Assembly (NCBI GenBank): GCA_034408935.1
Contig: DAOUMV010000013.1
Coordinates: 186,001 to 250,000 of the forward strand
Direction: 5' to 3'
DNA length: 64,000 nucleotides
Origin: DAOUMF01 sp034408935
Lineage (GTDB): Bacteria > Chloroflexota > Dehalococcoidia > SM23-28-2 > RBG-16-64-32
In this document: in pieces, positions 26,862 to 35,033 of the stretch
Numbering within the stretch: position 1 is the stretch's first letter
Layout: every line of letters begins with the position of its first letter
Made by a program: the position numbers and the translations under genes
The notes under the pieces: generated by a model
What the model was told of the DNA's origin: nothing
Database searches by the model: none
What the model saw: only the letters and a program-made list of their open reading frames with translations

Positions 26862-27458
26862 TCACTGCAGCAGCTCCTCCACAAGAGCGGACAACCGTTC
26901 AGCGCTTACGGGGCCCATGAATTTCTGAACTATGACGCCATCACGGTCGATGAAGAAGGTCTCGGGCGTGCCCGTGGCCCCGTACTGGAGGTAGATGTCG
27001 CTCTCGTCGGGCCCGTTAGGGTAGGTGACGTCGAACTGCTCCAGGAACGCCTCGGCGCCATCGCGGCTGTCCATGACGTTGACCCCGACGAAGACGACCC
27101 CCTGATCCTGAAAGGAGCGCCAGCCCTCCTCCACATCCGCCGCCTCCTGCCGACATGACTGGCACCAGGAGGCCCAGATGTTCATCACCACCGGCTGGCC
27201 GCGGTACTCCGAGAGGGTGAAGGTGCCGCCGTCGAACAGGTTCAGGGTGAAATCGGGGGCCTCCCGGTTCAGGCTCGCCGTGCCCATCTCGCCTTCGTCC
27301 TCGTTGACCAGACCGAAGGCCAGGAGGCTCACCAGCGCCGCCACCAGCACTAAGGCGATGAAGGCGAAGCCCAGGCCGCCCATCCAGCGACCCCGACCCG
27401 TCCCGAGGGAGCTCTCCTCCTCCGAGACCATCGCCAGCCTTTCGTCCTCCGCCGACAC
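26862..27458 (-). CDS. TlpA/ResA-like membrane-anchored thioredoxin
   Basis: 198 residues, GTG start with GCGAGG upstream. An N-terminal membrane helix (about 27-50) anchors a periplasm-facing thioredoxin fold: APDFTLNLFDGGTFTLSEYRGQPVVMNIWASWC, redox motif WCQSC, then GVVFVGVNV and GTPETFFIDRDGVI with the cis-Pro region. In cytochrome c maturation this type (CcmG/DsbE, ResA) keeps apocytochrome cysteines reduced. Its place at the end of the ccm genes, 2 bp after ccmD, supports that. Confidence 0.88.
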   Translation of the reverse strand: MSAEDERLAMVSEEESSLGTGRGRWMGGLGFAFIALVLVAALVSLLAFGLVNEDEGEMGTASLNREAPDFTLNLFDGGTFTLSEYRGQPVVMNIWASWCQSCRQEAADVEEGWRSFQDQGVVFVGVNVMDSRDGAEAFLEQFDVTYPNGPDESDIYLQYGATGTPETFFIDRDGVIVQKFMGPVSAERLSALVEELLQ

Positions 27459-27460
27459 GG

Positions 27461-27679
27461 CTAGGCCTCGCTCCCGGCCTCACCGGGGCGGGCCCCGGTG
27501 GATGCGCTCGCCTCGGCCTGCCCTTCTCCCACCGCGGCTTCTTCTTTCTGGAGCATGCCCCTCAGCAGGTCGACCTCCCGGCTCAGACTCTCAGCCCGGG
27601 CAGCCAGGCGGAACAGGTAGCCGACAAGCCCTAGCCAGATGACGCCGTAGGCCAAGGCCACATACCAGAGATCGTCCAT
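27461..27679 (-). CDS. ccmD: CcmD-like small membrane protein
   Basis: 72 residues: a short N-terminus, one membrane helix (YVALAYGVIWLGLVGYLFRLA), then a charged amphipathic helix and a low-complexity Glu/Ala tail. CcmD stabilises the CcmABC heme-release complex. Recognition rests on size, topology and position: 2 bp after ccmC and 2 bp before the thioredoxin gene. Confidence 0.75.
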   Translation of the reverse strand: MDDLWYVALAYGVIWLGLVGYLFRLAARAESLSREVDLLRGMLQKEEAAVGEGQAEASASTGARPGEAGSEA

Positions 27680-27681
27680 GG

Positions 27682-28404
27682 CTATCGTCCTCCGCCTTCT
27701 TGGAGCCAGCGGACGCGCCGCCGCAACTCCATGATCTCCTGCTGGGAGCGCTCCAGGCCGGCGCGGACAAGGAGAAGATACAGGAAGACGACCGTCAGAG
27801 CCGCCACGGACAGGAACAAGGCGGGCAGCATGGCGGCCTCCATGTTGAAGCCTTCAGTGCCCACCACCTGCGGGTGCAGCGTCCGCCACCAGCGGATGGA
27901 CATGAAGACGATGGGCACGTCCACGAAGCCGATGATGCCGAACACGGCCGCAAAGGCCGCCCTTCGGTCAGGTTCCTCCACCATCCCTCGCAGCAGCAGA
28001 TAGGAGACGTAGATGAGCCAGAGCATTAAGGTGGTCGTCAGGCGGGGCTCCCAGGTCCACCACGTTCCCCAGGCGCTGCGGGCCCAGATGGAGCCGGAAG
28101 CTAGGGTCAGGGTGGTGAAGACTACCCCAATCTCCGCCGCTGAGACGGCCAGGACGTCCCATCCCAGGGCCCTGGTGCGAAGGTAGGCGATGCTCCCCAG
28201 GAACACCAGGAAGAAGGCGAGGAAGGCCGCCCAGGCCAGGGCCACGTGGAAGTAGAAGATGCGTTGCACATCCCCCATCTCGGACTCGGTGGGGGCGATG
28301 ACGAAGGCCGCCAGCAGCGCCGCCAGCAGCAGCACTGCCGCCAGCGCCGCCAGACCGCCCTTCGCCCTACCTTGGGCGAGAGCCGTCAGTCCGTGTACGC
28401 TCAC
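27682..28404 (-). CDS. ccmC: Heme exporter/handling protein CcmC
   Basis: 240 residues from GTG 28404, which overlaps the ccmB stop (GTGA). The open frame runs further upstream but only as a shadow of ccmB. Six membrane helices. The heme-handling tryptophan-rich motif WGTWWTWEPRLT is clear, with flanking His residues (FYFHVALAW and WWRTLHPQV). CcmC loads heme onto CcmE outside the membrane. Identification firm. Confidence 0.92.
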   Translation of the reverse strand: MSVHGLTALAQGRAKGGLAALAAVLLLAALLAAFVIAPTESEMGDVQRIFYFHVALAWAAFLAFFLVFLGSIAYLRTRALGWDVLAVSAAEIGVVFTTLTLASGSIWARSAWGTWWTWEPRLTTTLMLWLIYVSYLLLRGMVEEPDRRAAFAAVFGIIGFVDVPIVFMSIRWWRTLHPQVVGTEGFNMEAAMLPALFLSVAALTVVFLYLLLVRAGLERSQQEIMELRRRVRWLQEGGGR

Positions 28405-29081
28405 GCCGCCATCTCCTCCATGACGTACTCGAAGAGGAATGGACACAGCGCCACGAAGACCACATCGAAGGCGGCCAGCACCCCCAGGGCGGGCAGCAGT
28501 TCGCTCCAGGGCTCGCCGTCGAGAACGACGCGTGTGCCCTCCACCGCCGCAATCAGCAGGGGAGCCGCCACCGGCAGCAGCAGCAGCGGCAGCAACAGCT
28601 CCCGCGAGCGCGTGGTCACGGCCATCGCCGAGAAGAGTGTTCCCACCGTCACGAAGCCCACGCTCCCCAGGACAACTACGAGGATCAGCCCAGGCGACAG
28701 GATGGACACGTCGGCGAAGACGGCGAACAGGGGGAGGAGGAACAGTTCCAGAGCGAAGGTCAACAGGAGGGCAGCCGCCACCTTCCCCAGAAAGATGGCG
28801 CTGCGGTCCATCGGTGTGAGGAGCAAGCCCTGCAGGCCTCCTTGCTCCCGTTCCTTGGCGAAGACGTGCCCCAGCCCCATCATCCCGGCCAGGGCGATGG
28901 CCACCCACAAGACCCCCGGCCCGGCCACCTCCGACATCTCCCCCTCCAGGTCGAAGGCGAAGTTGAAGATCACCAGCACCAATAGGGCAAACACCAAGCT
29001 GCCGCTGGCGGCATCGCGGCTGCGCAGCTCCGCCCGCACGTCCTTGGCCGCTACGGTCAAAGTCTGTGCCAGGAACGCCAT
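28401..29081 (-). CDS. ccmB: Heme ABC exporter permease CcmB
   Basis: 226 residues from the ATG at 29081; an earlier in-frame ATG (29144) would overlap ccmA heavily. Six predicted membrane helices, with family blocks AAKDVRAELRSRDA near the N-terminus and GLGHVFAKEREQGGLQGLLLTPMDRSAIFLGK. It pairs with CcmA; ATP hydrolysis by that complex frees heme-loaded CcmE from CcmC. Start 10 bp past the ccmA stop. Confidence 0.92.
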   Translation of the reverse strand: MAFLAQTLTVAAKDVRAELRSRDAASGSLVFALLVLVIFNFAFDLEGEMSEVAGPGVLWVAIALAGMMGLGHVFAKEREQGGLQGLLLTPMDRSAIFLGKVAAALLLTFALELFLLPLFAVFADVSILSPGLILVVVLGSVGFVTVGTLFSAMAVTTRSRELLLPLLLLPVAAPLLIAAVEGTRVVLDGEPWSELLPALGVLAAFDVVFVALCPFLFEYVMEEMAA

Positions 29082-29091
29082 GAACCCGCCC

Positions 29092-29841
29092 TCAACGGGT
29101 GGCACCGGTATGGCGAAGGTAGGCTTCCTTGAGGCTTCCCACATCTAGCTCATCTCGCTTGGCGGCAAAGGCGACCCTACCGCCATTCAGCACGGCCAAT
29201 CGGTCCGCCAGGGCTAGGGTGCGCTCCAGGTCGTGGGTGGTCAGGAGGACGGTACGCCCCTGTCGGGCCACCTCAGCCAGCAGGTCAACAAGAAAGGCGG
29301 TCCAGCGTTGGTCGAGGCCTGTGTCCGGTTCGTCCAGCAGGAGGATAGGAGGCTCGTGAAGGAGAGCGCGGGCCAGGGCCAGTCGTTGCTGCATCCCCCG
29401 CGACAGGTCACGCCCCGGGACATCAGCCTGCGCGTCCAGGCCCACCAAGCGCAACTGCTGCCGGGCTCGATCGGTCGGATGGGGCAGCCCGAACAGGCGG
29501 GCATAGAACTCCAGGTTCTCCAGCGCCGTCAGTTCACCGTAGAGGAACGTCTGATGGCAAACGACGCCTACAAGCCGGCGAACCTCAAGAGCGTGGCTCT
29601 GAGCGTCCAGGCCAGCCAGCCGCACCGTCCCCCCCGACGGCCGCAGCAAGGTGGCGATCACCCTCACCAGGGTGGACTTCCCCGAGCCGTTGGGCCCCAC
29701 GACGGCCAGCCGCTCGCCGGGGCCTACGCTCAGGTTCACTCCCCGCAGCGCCGCCAGGGAGCCGAAGGTCTTCCACAGGCCCATCACCTCGATGTCCCAC
29801 ACCCTGGAGACGCCCTGTCCGCTGGGACCCGCTGCCTCCAT
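29092..29841 (-). CDS. ccmA: Heme ABC exporter ATP-binding protein CcmA
   Basis: About 249 residues if the ATG at 29841 is the start; an ATG at 29787 is also possible, and the longer frame to 30090 overlaps the upstream gene and looks non-coding. Walker A VVGPNGSGKSTL, signature LSRGMQQRLALARAL, Walker B ILLLDEPDTGLD and switch LLTTHD are all present. It powers the CcmAB complex of cytochrome c maturation. The 95 bp between the CcmI-like stop and the start are unusual in this tight operon. Confidence 0.9.
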   Translation of the reverse strand: MEAAGPSGQGVSRVWDIEVMGLWKTFGSLAALRGVNLSVGPGERLAVVGPNGSGKSTLVRVIATLLRPSGGTVRLAGLDAQSHALEVRRLVGVVCHQTFLYGELTALENLEFYARLFGLPHPTDRARQQLRLVGLDAQADVPGRDLSRGMQQRLALARALLHEPPILLLDEPDTGLDQRWTAFLVDLLAEVARQGRTVLLTTHDLERTLALADRLAVLNGGRVAFAAKRDELDVGSLKEAYLRHTGATR

Positions 29842-29935
29842 GACCCTTGCCGTGTCACCCACGGCTAGTCCCCCAAGGGCCAGGCGCAGCCCGAAAGGCA
29901 GAGCCTCGCCGGGGGAATGATGGCGGCCAGCCCTC

Positions 29936-30379
29936 TCATTCTCCCGCCTCCAGGCGAGCGCCGCAGAACCGGCAGTAGCGGTCACCGGCGTCCGTCGGCC
30001 TACCACAGGACGGACAGGGCGGGTCCGCTTGGGCCGACGCTTCAGGGGCGACCGCCGCTGGTGTGGCAGGGCCGCTCGGCGCAGCCTCACCCCCGTCCGC
30101 CCCGCTCATACCGGCGTCCAGTTCCCGCAGGATAGCCGCCGCCTCGCTGCGGTAGCGCTCTCGCAGACCACGGTAGTCCATCTCCGAAAGGTTGCCGAGC
30201 TGGTATTCGAAGTCGAGTTCCTTGATGGCCCGGTAGGCTGCATCCCGCCGGCCGATCAGGTCGTTCCAGGGAGAGGTCCCGCCGGGCTCGCGTCCGGTGT
30301 CGCGGGCGGAGCGGATGAGTGGCCGGCCCACCACCAGGAAGGCCGCCAGCATCAGGAGGAGGACCAGCACAGAGGTCAT
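29936..30379 (-). CDS. CcmI-like membrane protein with C-terminal zinc ribbon
   Basis: 147 residues: an N-terminal membrane helix (2-18), a helical segment RRDAAYRAIKELDFEYQLGNLSEMDY typical of the CcmI N-terminal region, an Ala/Pro linker, and a terminal zinc ribbon CPSCGRPTDAGDRYCRFCG. Its start overlaps the ccmH stop by 4 bp (ATGA). The TPR domain that CcmI uses to hold apocytochromes is missing; the zinc ribbon takes its place. Role in the Ccm complex inferred from position. Confidence 0.75.
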   Translation of the reverse strand: MTSVLVLLLMLAAFLVVGRPLIRSARDTGREPGGTSPWNDLIGRRDAAYRAIKELDFEYQLGNLSEMDYRGLRERYRSEAAAILRELDAGMSGADGGEAAPSGPATPAAVAPEASAQADPPCPSCGRPTDAGDRYCRFCGARLEAGE

Positions 30380-30852
30380 CGATACTCCTCACTCCAGGAA
30401 TGCAGATCCTCGTCGACGCGCTTCTCGTAGGGGTCGGGAGCGTCGGGCGGCCCAGATGGCGCCTCCGCTCCGAACGGGGCGGGCCGGCGTCTCACCCAAC
30501 CCCAGATAAGGGCAGCGACGACCATCCCGCCCACGGCGACCGCCAAGAACGGCGCTGTCCAGGCAGTTAGGCCGAAGCCGCTCTTCCGAGGCGTAGCCAG
30601 AACCTGTTCGCCGTAGATGGAAACGAAGTTGTCAAGGATTTCTTCCTTGGTCTTGCCAGCGTCGATTTGGCGCTGGATGGAGGCCTTCATCGACCGGGCG
30701 ACGGCACAGTCGTGGTCCGCTAGAATCATGCCGGAGCCGCACTGGCTGATCAGCTCACTGGCCACCTCGTCGACGGTGGGCGGCTCATCGGCGGCGATGG
30801 CCTGAGGCCAGACCGCCAGGATCAGGACCAGGAGGAGGGCTAGCGGCAGCAT
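30376..30852 (-). CDS. ccmH: CcmH-type cytochrome c maturation protein with altered cysteine motif
   Basis: About 158 residues from the ATG at 30852 (a GTG at 30864 overlapping the ccmF stop is the alternative). Signal/membrane helix, then the CcmH domain with MKASIQRQIDAGKTKEEILDNFV and YGEQVLATPRKSGF, then a second membrane helix and a polar tail. CcmH normally reduces apocytochrome through a CxxC or CxCxC motif; here that place reads SQCGSGMILADHDC, leaving Cys38 and Cys49. Family placement is good; redox function is uncertain. Confidence 0.82.
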   Translation of the reverse strand: MLPLALLLVLILAVWPQAIAADEPPTVDEVASELISQCGSGMILADHDCAVARSMKASIQRQIDAGKTKEEILDNFVSIYGEQVLATPRKSGFGLTAWTAPFLAVAVGGMVVAALIWGWVRRRPAPFGAEAPSGPPDAPDPYEKRVDEDLHSWSEEYR

Positions 30853-30856
30853 CCAC

Positions 30857-32866
30857 CTAAGCACGGCTCGTCTCCACCTCTCCCACAGGCGACAACCGCC
30901 GCGCGGGCACACGGCTCTCCTCTCGGGCACTCGGCCAGAAGGCGACCAGCGTCCCCGCCACGAGGACGGCGCCGCCCACCCAGATCCACATGATCAGGGG
31001 GTTGACATACACCCTGAAGGTGGCTTCTTGCAGGTCATCCGTCAAACCGGTCAGGATCACGTACAGATCTTCTCGCGGCGTGGTCCGGATGCCCACGTCT
31101 GTCACAGGCTGCAGGGTCGGGCCCTCCACTCTCCTGCTGCTCTCGATGGTGCCGATATGATTGTCGCCGCGGGCAACGTCCATCGTTCCCGTCACCTTCG
31201 CGGAATCAGAGTTGGTGGTTGCCTCCAGCCCGTTGAAGGTGAGCGTATAGCCGCGAATCTCCATGCTTTCGCCGGACGCCAGTGTGGCCTCAACGTTGGT
31301 GGAGAACATCTGGGAGCCGATGATACCCATGGCCAGCAGGATGACCCCTAGGTGGACGATGTAGCCGCCGTAGCGGGGCCTGTGCCGCCAGACGAGCCGG
31401 GGGACGGCAACGAGATAGCCGTCTCCGTGGCGGTGACGGGCGCGGACGCCCCGGTAGAACTCCAGCAGGATGGTGCCCGCCGCGAATGTGAGGGCCGCGA
31501 AGGCCAGGACGGCCAAGGTGGGCCTAAGGCCCAGCAGGTAGAGAACCACGGCCACCGCCGCGGCCAGTATCGACGGGAACACGAAGTTGCGCAGCAGGTT
31601 CTCCGTGGACGCCTTCCGCCAGCCGATCAGGGAGCAGACGCCGATGAGGGTGATCAGAACCAGGAGGATGGGGCCTGCCACCTGCTGGTAGAAGGGTGGG
31701 CCTACCGTCACCTTGACGCCCCTCACCGCCTCAGAGACGAGGGGGAAGATGGTGCCCCAGAACACGGCGAACGCCGCCCCCACCAGCAGCAGGTTGTTGG
31801 CAAGGAAGCTGGCTTCCCGGGAGACCATTGAGTCCAGTTGGTTCTCGCTGCGCAGGCCGGGAAGACGCATCCACAGGAGGCCCAGGGATCCCACCAGCAC
31901 CGCGGCGAGAAGCGCCAGCAGCAGCGGCCCCACGGACCCGGCTGCAAAGGAGTGGACAGAGGTGAGGATGCCACTCCGCGTCACCGTCGTGCCGAACAGA
32001 CAGAGAGAGAAGGTGACGATGATGAGCGCCATGTTCCACACCTTGAGCATGCCCCGTCGCTGCTGGATCATGACGGAATGCAGGAAGGCGGTGCCGGTGA
32101 GCCAGGGCATGAAGGCCGCGTTCTCCACCGGGTCCCAGGACCAGTAGCCGCCCCAGCCCAGCACCCGGTACGCCCACAGCATGCCAAACAAGTTGCCCAG
32201 GCTCAGGAACAGCCAAGCGACAAGCGTCCAGCGACGGGTGGAGCGGATCCACCAATCGTCCAGGCGCCCGCTCATGAGGGCGGCCATGGCGAAGGCGAAG
32301 GGTACGGTGAAGGTTGCGTAGCCGAGGAGAAGGCTGGTGGGGTGAGAGATCATGTCCGAGGTGCGGAGCAGCGGATTGAGACCGGCGCCTTCCGACAAGG
32401 CCACCGGCAGCTTCTCCAGCGGATTGGCGGAGAACGCGATGACGCCCAGGAAGTAGCCCAGGATGCCCATCATCACCGCCGCGACGTAGGGCATCTGCTC
32501 CCGATGCCGCTTCTCTCCTTGGAGAACGACGATCACGGCCAGCAGGGAGAGGACCCAGGCCCAGAACAGGAGAGAGCCGGCCTGGCCCGCCCACCAGCCG
32601 GCAAAGGTGTACGTCAGCGGCAGGTCCGAACTCGAGTGGTCCGCCACGTAGCGAATACCGAAGTCCCGGGCCAGGAAGGAGTAGACAAGGGCTACTGAGG
32701 CAATGCTGGTCAGGCCGAAGACAACGAACACGGCATTGCGGGCGCTCAGCCACAGTTCGTAGATACGGGCCCGAGAGCCGACAAAGGCGGCGACCGCCCC
32801 ATAGACGGCGACGGCGAAGGCGGTGACTATCGCTGCGTAGCCCAGGTCAGCTATTTCAGCCACCAT
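30857..32866 (-). CDS. ccmF: Heme lyase CcmF
   Basis: 669 residues with about 15 membrane helices. CcmF takes heme from CcmE and attaches it to apocytochrome c. The WWD heme-binding motif WGGYWSWDPVENAAFMPWL is intact, and the family block TVTRSGILTSVHSFA follows. The C-terminal outer domain (GESMEIRGYTLTFNGLE, TDVGIRTTPREDLYVIL) ends in a last helix. It overlaps the ccmE stop by 11 bp. Identification firm. Confidence 0.94.
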   Translation of the reverse strand: MVAEIADLGYAAIVTAFAVAVYGAVAAFVGSRARIYELWLSARNAVFVVFGLTSIASVALVYSFLARDFGIRYVADHSSSDLPLTYTFAGWWAGQAGSLLFWAWVLSLLAVIVVLQGEKRHREQMPYVAAVMMGILGYFLGVIAFSANPLEKLPVALSEGAGLNPLLRTSDMISHPTSLLLGYATFTVPFAFAMAALMSGRLDDWWIRSTRRWTLVAWLFLSLGNLFGMLWAYRVLGWGGYWSWDPVENAAFMPWLTGTAFLHSVMIQQRRGMLKVWNMALIIVTFSLCLFGTTVTRSGILTSVHSFAAGSVGPLLLALLAAVLVGSLGLLWMRLPGLRSENQLDSMVSREASFLANNLLLVGAAFAVFWGTIFPLVSEAVRGVKVTVGPPFYQQVAGPILLVLITLIGVCSLIGWRKASTENLLRNFVFPSILAAAVAVVLYLLGLRPTLAVLAFAALTFAAGTILLEFYRGVRARHRHGDGYLVAVPRLVWRHRPRYGGYIVHLGVILLAMGIIGSQMFSTNVEATLASGESMEIRGYTLTFNGLEATTNSDSAKVTGTMDVARGDNHIGTIESSRRVEGPTLQPVTDVGIRTTPREDLYVILTGLTDDLQEATFRVYVNPLIMWIWVGGAVLVAGTLVAFWPSAREESRVPARRLSPVGEVETSRA

Positions 32867-33335
32867 CCTCCCTGACTTGGTCCTCCGGCGCCGCCTCGTA
32901 CTTGCTTGGGCACTTCACCAGCAGAGAGTCGGCCTCGAACGTTCCGGTACGCGCCAGGCTCCCTTCCACCACCACATCGGACCCCTGCTTAAAGGCGTCC
33001 GGCACCGTTCCCGAATAGACCACAGGCAGTGACGTGCCACCCTCATCGGCCACGGCGAAACGAAGGGTATTCGTCTCCGAATTCGTCACCACGGAGCCCT
33101 CTTCCACCTTCCCCATGAGACGCACCCGTTCGCCGTAGGCGGCGTCGTTGCGGGCCAGGAGCTCGTCCACGGTCAGGTAGTACATAGAGGCTCCCTGAAA
33201 GGCCGTGAAACCGAGATACCCCAGGGCGATTGCCACGACCAAGCCGACGATGAGGAAGCGCTTTCGGTGGAACCACCCGGCCCGATGCTGCGCCGGCCTT
33301 GCCTGAGCCTCCATCTCGTCATCCGTCCGGGTCAT
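32856..33335 (-). CDS. ccmE: Heme chaperone CcmE, CxxxY variant
   Basis: 159 residues: a short basic cytoplasmic part, one membrane helix (27-47), and the OB-fold domain with GERVRLMGKVEEGSV and VVYSGTVPDAFKQGSDVVVEG. The heme-binding site reads KCPSKY, Cys142-xxx-Tyr146, not the usual HxxxY. The Cys form is known from archaea and some other bacteria (System I*). First gene of the nine-gene ccm operon, divergent from ahbC. Confidence 0.92.
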   Translation of the reverse strand: MTRTDDEMEAQARPAQHRAGWFHRKRFLIVGLVVAIALGYLGFTAFQGASMYYLTVDELLARNDAAYGERVRLMGKVEEGSVVTNSETNTLRFAVADEGGTSLPVVYSGTVPDAFKQGSDVVVEGSLARTGTFEADSLLVKCPSKYEAAPEDQVREDGG

Positions 33336-33617
33336 CGCCGATCGTACCTCATACTCGAGGATACCAGCATCCGTTGCTGGCCATATTCCGGCTCAACGGA
33401 CACGGCCATCGCAGTGAACGTCAGCGCGCCTTCCGCGATAGCCTGTCCCTGCTCCATGCTAACCGCCGCCCGTCACCGGTAGGCCCAAGGGCTCTGCAAC
33501 CCCGCGTCTCTCAGCCACCGCCCGCTGAGGATCGCGGCAACCATCATGGTGACCCTCACCATTTTAACCCCTGTCACCCTCGACCGCTCCACTCTCCTCA
33601 ATCTCAAGCGTAGCAGA

Positions 33618-33635
33618 TTGTGAAAATTATCGCAA
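33618..33635. promoter_or_regulatory. CRP/FNR-like operator
   Basis: TTGTGA-N6-TCGCAA, an 18-bp dyad with one mismatch between arms and one mismatch to the CRP consensus TGTGA-N6-TCACA. It is placed between the divergent heme and cytochrome operons. The regulator is not in this window. Confidence 0.4.
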
Positions 33636-33698
33636 TGAAGCCAGGGACCAGTCAATTTGCGAACCGGTACCTGTCCGCGATATGGGGCGTTCGTGTCA

Positions 33699-33727
33699 TT
33701 GCGGGGACGAGCGCAATGTCCTAGGCT
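33699..33727 (+). promoter_or_regulatory. Candidate promoter of ahbC
   Basis: TTGCGG (33699-33704), 17-nt spacer, TAGGCT (33722-33727), predicting a leader of about 46 nt. A near-identical pair (TTGCGG/TAGGAT) lies before pyrR. Confidence 0.4.
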
Positions 33728-33779
33728 GGAAGTACAGCATGCTGACGATGTGGGATTTGCAGGAGGAGGAAAGACGACC

Positions 33780-35033
33780 ATGCTGTCCGTAACTAGGTTA
33801 CTGAGCGGGACGGCCAGCCCAGGGGACGCCCTGCGTTACGGCCGCCTCACGGGCGACATGCCCGCTCACCTGCTCCACTTCTCGGCGGACAAGAAGCCGA
33901 TAGTGGTGTGGAACCTCACCCGTCGCTGCAACCTCTCCTGCATGCACTGCTACGCCGACTCGCACGACGAGGCGTACGAGGGAGAACTGACCACCGAAGA
34001 AGGGAAAGCCCTTCTGGACGACCTTGCCGAGTTCGGTGTACCCACCGTTCTCTTCTCCGGCGGCGAGCCTCTGACTCGGCCCGATCTGTTCGATCTGGCC
34101 GCCTACGCCCGGGACAGCGGCCTGCGCTGCGTCCTCTCCACGAACGGCACGCTTATCACCCCTGAGGCGGCCCGTAGCATCCAGCAATGCGGCTTCTCCT
34201 ACGTCGGCGTCAGCCTGGACGGCGTCGGCCCCGTCAACGACAAGGTGCGGGGCCAGAAGGGCGCATACGATGCCGCTCTTGCGGGGCTGCGACTCTGTCG
34301 AGACCTGGATGTCAGGGTGGGGCTGCGCTTCACCGTCCACAAGCGAAACCTGGATCAGCTCCCAGCCGTCTTCGATCTCCTGGAGACAGAGGACATCCCC
34401 CGCTGCTGCGTCTACCACCTGGCCTACGCCGGCCGCGGCGACCGCATCCGCGCCTCAGACCTCACTCCCGAGGAGACGCGAGGGGCGGTGGGCTACATCT
34501 TCGAGCGGGCCCAGGACTTCCATCGCAGGGGCCTGGACAAGGAGGTCCTCACGGTGGACAACCACGCCGACAACGTCCTCCTGCACATGACCGTCCAGGA
34601 AGAGCAGCCACAACGGGCGGAAGAAGTGCACCAGATGCTCTTGTGGAACGGTGGCAACCAGTCGGGCATCGCCGTGTCCTCGGTTGACCACGAGGGCCAC
34701 GTGCACGCCGACCAGTTCTCCTGGCACTACGGCTTCGGCAACGTGCGAGAGCGCCCCTTCAGCGCCATCTGGACGGACACCAGCGAGCCGAGAATGGCGA
34801 TCCTGAAGGACAGGAAGGATCACCTCAAGGGTCGATGTCGCTTTTGTCGCTACCTGGATATCTGCAACGGCAACCTTCGGGTCCGGGCGGAGAGCTATTT
34901 CGACGACTTCCTCGCTCCCGACCCGGCCTGCTACCTTACGGATAACGAGATCGGCATCGCGCCGGGCAGCGCCGCGGCCGAGGAGGCGGCCCGCTGGCCA
35001 GTGCCGGTGCAGCGGCAGGGAGCGGCGGCATGA
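33780..35033 (+). CDS. ahbC: Radical SAM protein, AhbC/NirJ type
   Basis: 417 residues from ATG 33780, with a fine AGGAGGAGGAAAG site. The radical SAM cluster motif CNLSCMHC (Cys50, 54, 57) and SGGEP are present. A C-terminal SPASM-like cluster reads CRFCRYLDIC, followed by NLRVRAESY and DPACYLTDNEIG, typical of AhbC and NirJ. AhbC removes two acetate groups from 12,18-didecarboxysiroheme to give Fe-coproporphyrin III in the siroheme-dependent heme route. NirJ (heme d1) is the close alternative, but no other heme d1 genes are seen. Overlaps the next gene by 4 bp. Confidence 0.8.
   Translation: MLSVTRLLSGTASPGDALRYGRLTGDMPAHLLHFSADKKPIVVWNLTRRCNLSCMHCYADSHDEAYEGELTTEEGKALLDDLAEFGVPTVLFSGGEPLTRPDLFDLAAYARDSGLRCVLSTNGTLITPEAARSIQQCGFSYVGVSLDGVGPVNDKVRGQKGAYDAALAGLRLCRDLDVRVGLRFTVHKRNLDQLPAVFDLLETEDIPRCCVYHLAYAGRGDRIRASDLTPEETRGAVGYIFERAQDFHRRGLDKEVLTVDNHADNVLLHMTVQEEQPQRAEEVHQMLLWNGGNQSGIAVSSVDHEGHVHADQFSWHYGFGNVRERPFSAIWTDTSEPRMAILKDRKDHLKGRCRFCRYLDICNGNLRVRAESYFDDFLAPDPACYLTDNEIGIAPGSAAAEEAARWPVPVQRQGAAA

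Larger units (their letters stand above)
33336..33779. other. Divergent control region between ccmE and ahbC
   Basis: 444 bp with no gene seen. It must hold the promoters for both the ccm operon (minus) and the radical SAM pair (plus). It contains a CRP-like dyad at 33618-33635 and a candidate plus-strand promoter at 33699-33727. Confidence 0.6.

Noticed and set aside
26734..26875. About 41 codons with a hydrophobic stretch between the TlpA and O-methyltransferase genes (minus)
   Set aside because: Would need a TTG start without a ribosome site; a small membrane protein is possible but not supported.
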